Source: Branchiostoma floridae (lineage: Eukaryota; Chordata; Leptocardii; Amphioxiformes; Branchiostomatidae). From it: a stretch of 64,000 nt of DNA. How positions within the stretch are numbered: the first letter of the stretch is position 1; the number at the start of each line of letters is the position of its first letter. Below the pieces are notes generated by a model. That model saw nothing but the letters and a program-made list of their open reading frames with translations. It had not been told where the DNA came from and did no database searches. Shown here in pieces: positions 57,202-64,000 of this stretch. Location of the stretch: NCBI RefSeq assembly GCF_000003815.2, contig NC_049982.1:6515216-6579215 (forward strand), in the 5' to 3' direction. The translations under genes and the position numbers were made by a program.

Positions 57202-57564
57202 AGAAACCACCTGGTCAACTCATACTTCTAACAGAGAAGTCATGCAGCGTGCTAAGTCCCTAGTAGGCCCGCGTCCAAGTTTCCTGTCACTAGTGAAAAA
57301 GAAGAAACTACAGTGGTTTGGCCATGCTACAAGAGCAAAGGGCACTTTGACCCACACTATACTCCAAGGAAGGGCGGAGGGTGCAAGACCTTGGGGTCGT
57401 CCACGACGGACTTGGACTAGTGATTTGAAAGACTGGTCAGGACAGTCAACCATCTTGCAACCTTGGCTGAGGACAGAAAAGGGTGGAAAACTTATGTTGA
57501 TGGATGTGCTGCCCCTACGGCCGGTGAGGCTATGGGACCGGTGAGGTGAGGTGAGAAACCACCT
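57202..57564 (+). mobile_element. 5'-truncated LINE with 11-bp TSD
   Basis: The target-site duplication agaaaccacct lies at 57202-57212 and 57554-57564. The insert encodes the C-terminus of an RT element: KKLQWFGHATRA, GRPRRTWTSDLKDW, then after a one-base frameshift LAEDRKGWKTYVDGCA and a stop. It ends in ggtga units, a simple-repeat tail instead of poly-A. It is an inactive fragment. Confidence 0.85.
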
Positions 57565-57869
57565 TACACAGCCTTCAAGATCAGTGACGGGAGCGATCTG
57601 ACGTGATCGGTCAGAGGGCCTGGGTAGCTGGTTTCACCTGCCAAACAATCATTCTGGGAACTGAAATGTTACATTTTTGGCTACTATTTGAATTCTTTGC
57701 GTCTTCTAAGGAGACGGCCATTTTTTAGGGAGTGAAATCCCACCTGTGGCTATGATAACCTTCCAAGCCATCAACCAATAATACGAATTTTGTGGTGCAT
57801 CTTTAATTTGTAAAACATTACAGGGGTTGTGGAAAGGACGAAACTAGTGTGACAACAAGATCAGCTCAC

Positions 57870-58058
57870 CTTTTTGTACACCTCTTGCCACATGTTGGCA
57901 CATGTGCTTGGGAATGCATCTCTCACCAAACCACACAAAGCCCGGATCACAGGCACATCCTGGAGCGCAGATCCTGGGGCAAGGCGGATTTGGGTCATCA
58001 CAGGTAGGGCGACACTTGCCGTTACAACTGGACCAGTGACTGAACCTCGGGCACTCAG
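57870..58058 (-). CDS. TIL (trypsin-inhibitor-like) domain exon
   Basis: 62 codons, phase 1-1, acceptor gaggtgcag, donor gtgagc. Ten Cys at residues 2, 11, 15, 19, 26, 30, 34, 36, 47 and 53 match the TIL consensus of five disulphides. Motifs are WSSCNGKCRPTC, CAPGCACDPGF and GERCIPKHMC. TIL domains inhibit serine proteases or serve as structural modules in mucin-like proteins. Together with the Kunitz exon it gives this locus two inhibitor types. Confidence 0.92.
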
Positions 58059-58658
58059 CTGCACCTCAAGAATAGGAAATGGTTCCCATTAAAATCGTTA
58101 TTAACTCTCTCGCTGCTGTACATTTCAACATAGCAGCCTGCATTTTACAGCTCAACAATTCATTACAAAAATATTGGTATCATTTCAGAGTGACTTAACA
58201 ACATATCAAGAGATGTAACACATGTGGCATCTTCAGGCCATTCACATTGGGAAGTTGTGATGCCCATATGTAACCCTCTTGGATATAAGAGAGACTGGAC
58301 GATATTCCATTCCTTGACATGTAAAACTAATGGACAGGTACAGTCCTCTATACTAGGTCAGGGTACATGTAGGTGCCATCTGGCCATCCTTGGCAGGAGA
58401 AGTGATCTCCCATTATACAAATTTCAATAATTTCTTGCCTGAATGACTTTATCATTAACCATTCCTTATGCACAATGGATCCCACTCAAAGCTCACATCA
58501 ACCATTAAAGGCAAGCAGACAATAAACAAACAACATAGTGTTTACAAATTTTGTATACGATGCATGTACTAGTAATAATGGAGATGTGATTAATCAATTC
58601 TAAGCTTGGACTTTATCATCTGCATGAGCAGGACCTGGGGGAAGTGCAAAACAAATAC

Positions 58659-58727
58659 CTGATGACGGAGGTGTTCTCTTGACTCGTGAAGTTGGATGGA
58701 TCATGGTACGTGACGTTCGCTTTGCGG
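58659..58727 (-). CDS. Linker exon, 69 nt
   Basis: Acceptor ttaacag, donor gtattt, phase 1-1. The phase 1 peptide is basic and Thr/Ser/Pro-rich (RTMIHPTSRVKRTPPSS). Its length and phase match the other linkers, though its sequence is diverged. It sits between CBM14 (60174) and TIL (57870). Confidence 0.55.
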
Positions 58728-58904
58728 CTGTTAATAAACATATGTCCTATCATGGAACAGACTGCTAAAATTGCATTTTCTACTTATATATTATCCGAAT
58801 AACTTCCTAATTTGCATAATAACTGTCAATGGTTGTCCCTTCACCTAGTTTGTAAATGTTGCAAGTCTTAGAATGAAAATCCTGTCATTCACCAATAAAG
58901 GTAA

Positions 58905-59761
58905 TACAGTGAAAGCCGCTTAATTGCACACCCAATTTGTCAGCGAATTTCGTGCAATTATCCGGCGTGTGCGATAATGCGGAGTTGGTCATTTGGACCG
59001 CATCACTACGGGCGGAGGGGCCGAGATGGTGGTATGGGGGATAGGTAGTACAACGCACAGTTTATTTACGTGTTACAGTAGTGCTGTACCTGTTGTGCTC
59101 CGGACGTCATATACATGTCTTCACGAAACATCGTACTGCAATGCACTTGAAATCAAAACTAAAAGTAAGTTACTGTATACGTTATGTAGCTTCCTGATCA
59201 CGAAACTAAAGCACTGCTCCACCGAGGGCAAGTGTTATGTCCGTCTGTAGGCCCGAGTCGCTGTGTTGTTTCCGACTGGCTGCCAAGAACATAAAACCAC
59301 TGCATAAGTATTTCCCCACGACCCTAATAACGTAATTAGACAATGGACAGATAGAGAACATTTGTTATTGAGTATGTCATAGCAAGTTGTCTGCCAAATC
59401 GTAATGCCGGCTTTGACGACCTTTAGCGGGCGGGCGTCTCTTCATGGTGCCGACCCCACAATATCGCTTTCTTTTGATCCCAATAACAATTTCATATATT
59501 TTGTCATTATAGCGACTTCACAAAGGCCGTTATCGGCTTATTTGTACCGTGTCTGTAATTTTTAGCACACATTTTCAGTCAATTTGTCGAGGATGTTTGA
59601 CAAATTTTCATGCAATTATCCGGCGTTGGTGATTTTTGTCGTGCAGATAAGCGAAGTCACTAACAATGGAGTGAATGGGAGACGGTTTGGGATTTAGGGA
59701 TTCCGTGCAATTACCCGAAGTGTGCGTTTATCAGAGGTGCAATTAACCGGCTTCCACTGTA
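58905..59761. mobile_element. Tigger/pogo-like non-autonomous element
   Basis: TA duplications at 58905-58906 and 59760-59761. The terminal inverted repeats are cagtgaaagccgcttaattg and its complement at the right (caattaaccggcttccactg). Subterminal gtgcaattatccggcgtgtg and gtgcaattacccgaagtgtg also mirror. No transposase frame. Confidence 0.82.
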
Positions 59762-60173
59762 CTATCATTTCATTTTCTCACAAATAATAGGTAGGAAATC
59801 CTAATTTGAATAATCCTGACTATGTCAACCTTTTCTTTGAAAGCCTCCTACAGTTAATAAAAAAGCTGCAAGGGGGCCAGAACCTATGTGACCCTACCCC
59901 AATAACTACATGTTCCTGCCACAAAAAATCATGACCATGTAGCATGAACAGAAAGTGAGGCGAGGACCTAGATATTCTGCTGCAGTACCATAGAAAGCAG
60001 CTTGGGGCCTACAATCAAATTTGTCCTTCTTTGTCAATGCCAATCCATATAGCGAATATTACAAGAATCCATCCACAACATCTTAGATTTTTGCCGTCTA
60101 CAAACCAATATACACACTTGCACATTTGCACCAAGTCTAACAATATTACAAGGTAATGATCCCAAATACGCAC

Positions 60174-60344
60174 CACAGTCCACATTTGCAGGATTGTCAC
60201 ACTGATCAGTCTCCTCGTTAAAGTAAAGGCCGTCTGGACACTCCATATGGTACGCTATTCCATTGCTGCAGTCGTAATACATGGTGCAGTCTTCTGGGTC
60301 AGCATAGTCACCATCTGGCTTTCCTTCGCAGGAGAAACCTTCAC
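60174..60344 (-). CDS. Chitin-binding peritrophin-A (CBM14) exon
   Basis: 56 codons, phase 1-1, acceptor ccaacag, donor gtgcgt. It starts GEGFSCEGKPDGDY and has six Cys spaced 13-5-9-12-7. The exon and about 200 bp of its upstream intron (up to the linker at 60593) closely match 48322-48800, so linker plus CBM14 was duplicated as a unit. Confidence 0.93.
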
Positions 60345-60592
60345 CTGTTGGAACAAATCACAAATATATACATTTAAGTTTGCTGTGAAGGTGATGAAAA
60401 GAAATGTGCGCAGTCTCGTAAAAAAACAAATAAATATGAAAGTCTATCACTTATACAATCATGTACCTACATGTACAATGTAGTACACAATTCTATTACA
60501 TGATCCAACAAATGTATTGTATCATTTGAACAAGTATGCACCGTATAGCCTTGATGTACTTTGTTACGTTATGTAATTTGAGTCATGCTCAC

Positions 60593-60661
60593 TTGATGAT
60601 GTTTTCTTGCCATGTACCGGTCGCCTGGTGGGTCTACGTGGCGTTTGCCTCCGCCTTGCAC
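60593..60661 (-). CDS. Linker exon, 69 nt
   Basis: Acceptor cctaacag, donor gtgagc, phase 1-1. The peptide includes RQTPRRPTRRPVHGKK and ends TSS. It precedes the CBM14 exon at 60174-60344. Confidence 0.65.
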
Positions 60662-61109
60662 CTGTTAGGTAATATCAAATCAAGTCATTGGAAATGATGA
60701 CTTGTACAATGTACATGATGTCTCAAATAATGGTGATGATTTCAAAACAAAATTGCATTTGAAGTAAAATTAATACCACAACCCTGATAACATTTTCCTT
60801 GTGGGTTGCACTGTTAAGAAATAATGGAAAAATGATGTTGCAAAATATTATTATGATGCAAGATCTTAAACATTTGCCTAAGGTCCTGATTTGAATAAAT
60901 TTGCATTTTCTACCATCCAAATAACATCCTGATTTTCATTATTTATGCATAATTCATCTGATTAAGTCAATCTTCACTTTGATAGGTTAATACATGTAAA
61001 TGCTTCTTAGGGGCCAGAACCTATGTGACCCTAGCCCAATAGCTACCTGCCACCAAACCTCATGCTTATACATGTAACATGAACAGAACACAAGATTTAA
61101 AAACAAGTT

Positions 61110-62520
61110 CTTTCTAAAAAAGCTGGCCTTTGCTTATTTTAGGTCGTGTACATCATGTAGGTAAAATTGTACTGAATGAGTTTCAAAATGCAAATGCCGT
61201 TCCATTGTGGTATGTTGAAAGGAATTACGCTTCATTTCTTTTCAGAACACGAAATTATTGAGATTTTGATTCATTACGCCAGCGGTTCTGTTATGAGCCA
61301 CAAACTCACTCCGTCGAGCTAGCTTGGAATCTTCCAATTTGAAATCAAATAGATTAAATATAAGTCAGTGTATTTTACATATATCAAAGAGGGATACCAT
61401 TTGCTGAAGTTTCTTCCACGAAGATCCCTAAAATTTCGAATAGTAAGCAATTTTCCACATAAGACCGCCTCCCACCCCACGTCAGATTTCTCACACATTT
61501 CTGGGTTTCATAGAGGTAATTCTCCACATTGTTAAGGTTCCGGTTCGGAATTTGAAATGACCGGATGACGAAGTAATCCGTGAAAGTAAGATGCAAATCA
61601 TACGTCACCAACCTAGTTTTGGCTCTCAATTTTTCGGCTACCGCTAAAGCAGTGCATAATCTTTTTTAATTCCGAAAAACATCGTTATCCGTAGCGTTTT
61701 TCGGCAGATTTTGCTGTGAGGCCAATATTTCCTGATATTAGTGCACAATAGCGGTAACGCGGTTTCGTCGTCTTATGACCCAGATCGTCCATTCTATGTG
61801 CGTTGTGGGCATTTTAGCGCCATCGGAGCTCGCGGAAAACGTATCAGATAACTTTTCTTCCTTTTTCCTCAGTATACAGAGGAAATCTTGGCCTTCTTTG
61901 CCATACTAGTCATTATCCCAGGAAAACGCATTTTTTCACTTAGCGGCCAATTTGTATAAAATACCCAATAATTAGCAATTTAAAAAAAGTATTTATAGAT
62001 GGTTTTTACCAAAAATTGCAGTTTTACAGAAAATGTCAACTGAGTCTTTAGGTCAGCAACAAGGCACCTTTTCTATCGAAAACATCGAATTTTCGGAAAA
62101 ACAATGTTTTGAGAAGCCCTTAGCCCTGTTCTGAGAGACTTTCGAATCGGCCCCAATTCGTAAAAAAAAATCTGAACCAAGACCTTAACACATCGAAATC
62201 GCAACACCCCTTCCCATCATGCACCACTCCCTTGAGACAAAATGGTGGCGCCCACGAAGCCAATATAGGTTTTGTTATCGCAAACCTGTAATCAATTGCT
62301 ATTTGTTCCAACATTATGCAACTATAAAAAAGTAGCTATATCTCCTTTCTCATCACACATGCAATGTGCGGGCGGGCTCTCTAGCTCTCTCTGGTCATCG
62401 ACCTTCCAAAAATTTCCACACGGCTGGGGAGGGCACAAGACGCCGCCAGCGAGACCATTTTTTTGAGAATTAAATTTAGACGTATAATTTTTTTAATTTA
62501 CTGATATGAAAAACTAAAAC
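61110..62520. other. Intronic stretch without recognisable exon
   Basis: I find no domain exon or clear element ends. An open frame at 61384-61629 (minus) has no family motif and no good splice borders. Confidence 0.4.
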
Positions 62521-62573
62521 TTACACTTCCATATCTAACCTATTATTTGAAAATCTATCTGAGAAAAGCTTAC

Positions 62574-62963
62574 CTTGCAAGGATGTCTGGCAGATGAACT
62601 TCTGTTCCTCGAAGCACCAGTCATCATTCCATGTGTTTTGTTGTATTATCTCACCGCAGTTTTCATCGCCATACAAATTGTTTGGTTCTCCCGGGCCCCA
62701 GGGCTGGAAGGTTCCGAGGGGCGTCCCGTCGATGTACCGCCAGTCTCCCTCCTGATCCAGATCATCAAAGCCGAGGTAGAAATGTGCATTACTGTCAACT
62801 TGGTTCTTCAGGTTGATCAGGAAATCGTGAGTGGCCTGGTCGCGGGGCATGGCCAGACTACCTCCATCACCCTGACATGCTGCAGCAGCCTCGTCAAACG
62901 TCTTCTTATCATCATACGCCTTGTAGCAGTTGCCGCCGTGCTGTTCGTAGCCCACAGGACAGC
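62574..62963 (-). CDS. C-type lectin domain exon
   Basis: 129 codons in one exon, phase 1-1, acceptor tgtttcag, donor gtaagc. It starts CPVGYEQHGGNCYKAYDD, then FYLGFDD, an EPN motif in GPGEPNNLYGDENCG, WNDDWC and FICQTS. EPN and WND predict calcium-dependent mannose-type binding. It is a close paralogue of the plus-strand exon at 20494; even the intron start downstream is homologous. It is the most upstream exon of the minus-strand gene in the window. I see no signal-peptide exon before 64000, so the 5' end probably lies outside. Confidence 0.92.
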
Positions 62964-63589
62964 CTGAAACAAGCCAAAAAAATGACCTCAAGGCAATAAA
63001 GCTTGTAATAGAATGGGATATAAACGGTACACAATAGGCCGGGGTGGGTACCAATTTTGGTACGGGTCTGGCTAAGGTACAGAAAATCAGGTCCAGGTCC
63101 AGACCTGCACCTGGACCTGATTGTCTGTGAATGGGCGATATTCAAACCAATGGTCTATTTTGCTACTGTAACAGAGGAATATGTTCAGTGGAATATTTGA
63201 CTCCAACTGGCATTTTACAATCATGGTACACCACTTTGTTACTTATTGTGACCTTGTGGTTGACCACCAGGACTAAATCTTAGGTCAATACAGCGTAGGT
63301 GTGATGCGAAGTAAAAGTGCTGAAATTAATATGCACAGTCTGACTGTAATCCAAAAATAATGAAAATCTATATTCAACAACCATCCTTCTGCAAACGATC
63401 TGACAAAACCTCAGCTAGGACTCTCATGTCAACCAAGCGAAATAATGAAGAAAGCCAACCAAAGATCTACACTGTTCATGCTCCATAAATTCAAACTAAG
63501 ACAGTTTAGCCTCTCCCGTGAGAAGTTATGCTCTGTTGTAAGACTTCCGTTTCCCCCACCACAGAGTAAGCCGCACCGGCACGGCACGC

Positions 63590-63700
63590 AGCTCTTACTA
63601 CACTGCAACAACTGAGGATTGAATCTTTTAGTATTCAAAAACGGGCTTGCCAGACTATCCTTGGTGCCAGATCAATAAACTAGGAGTTCCTCCATCTTAA
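63590..63700 (+). pseudogene. Possible RT-element fragment
   Basis: One frame gives IQKRACQTILGARS, like the conserved tail of some non-LTR reverse transcriptases, followed by a stop. Too short for classification. Confidence 0.4.
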
Positions 63701-64000
63701 ACATTTGCCTAAGGTCCCGATTTGAATAAATCACAATGTTGTTGACCCGGATCGCAACCCACATCACACATGTTCTGAGTATGAAAGTCCTATCATGGCA
63801 CAGGCCGCTAAAATTGCATTCAATTTTCTACCATCCATATGATATCCTGATTTTCATAATATATGACTTTGTGTAATTTGATTATGTCAACCTTCAATTT
63901 GAAAGGCTCCTGCAGTTAAAAAAGGGGCCAAAAAAGTGTTAAAAAAAAACAGAAGTTCTGCTGCATTACAGCTTGGGGCCTACGATTAATGCTCTTTGTT
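63690..64000 (+). repeat. Dispersed intron repeat
   Basis: The phrase aaacatttgcctaaggtcc followed by gatttgaataaat, then gattatgtcaaccttcaatt, ggggcca and cagcttggggcctacgatta, also occurs at 47840-48130, 59780-60020 and 60860-61030, and in part at 58740-58860. It seems to have been copied along with the exon modules. Confidence 0.75.

Noticed and set aside
57861-58064. 67-codon minus-strand frame starting with ATG
   Set aside because: It is out of frame with the TIL exon, which carries all ten family cysteines in the other frame.

Overview
The window looks like draft genome sequence from a cephalochordate (a Branchiostoma-like lancelet). The reasons are introns with GT-AG borders, short single-domain exons with phase 1-1 borders, extracellular modules typical of invertebrate deuterostome immune or mucus proteins (C-type lectin, peritrophin-A chitin binding, F-type lectin, TIL, Kunitz, GON), a heavy load of small DNA transposons, and two runs of N (974 and 100 bases). 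The organism call is inference; no marker gene fixes it. There are no bacterial operons, rRNA genes or CRISPR arrays. || Layout: 1-8.7 kb is repeats only (a duplicated block with an inserted element, microsatellites, an assembly gap, and 22-bp and 93-bp minisatellites). 9.3-14.5 kb is a plus-strand gene with a signal peptide, a short amphipathic exon and a complete four-exon GON domain, interrupted by a 1.7 kb palindromic element. 14.5-20.4 kb is transposon debris: a fold-back element, a dead RT element carrying a MITE, and a 5'-truncated LINE with clear target-site duplications. 20.5-21.1 kb holds one C-type lectin (CTLD) exon and a short terminal exon on plus. These phases are compatible with the GON exons, so they may be one GON-CTLD gene or two genes. 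|| 21.06-38.12 kb is a degenerate giant inverted duplication. Its outer arms (about 3.3 kb each) carry the terminal exon and 3' region of the plus-strand CTLD gene and of a convergent minus-strand gene. Its inner part holds two inverted copies of the block that also lies at the start of the window. || 38.0-63.0 kb is covered by about 20 minus-strand exons that all join in phase. In transcription order they are: CTLD, linker, chitin-binding (CBM14), linker, TIL, (weak linker), F-type lectin (2 exons), CBM14, linker, CBM14, linker, linker, CTLD (2 exons), a decayed CBM14, CBM14, linker, Kunitz, terminal exon. The simplest reading is one large secreted chitin- and glycan-binding protein with protease-inhibitor modules, its 5' end beyond the window. 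It could also be several tandem genes. The linkers are 63- or 69-nt phase 1-1 exons encoding basic, Ser/Thr/Pro-rich peptides, and the CBM14 exons are almost identical to each other, so exon-level duplication is recent. The introns carry a piggyBac-like element (with a paralogous empty site in the window), two hAT-like elements, Tigger/pogo-like MITEs, SINE-like copies and a second truncated LINE. || All gene models come from reading splice sites and frames by eye. No transcript evidence or database search was available.
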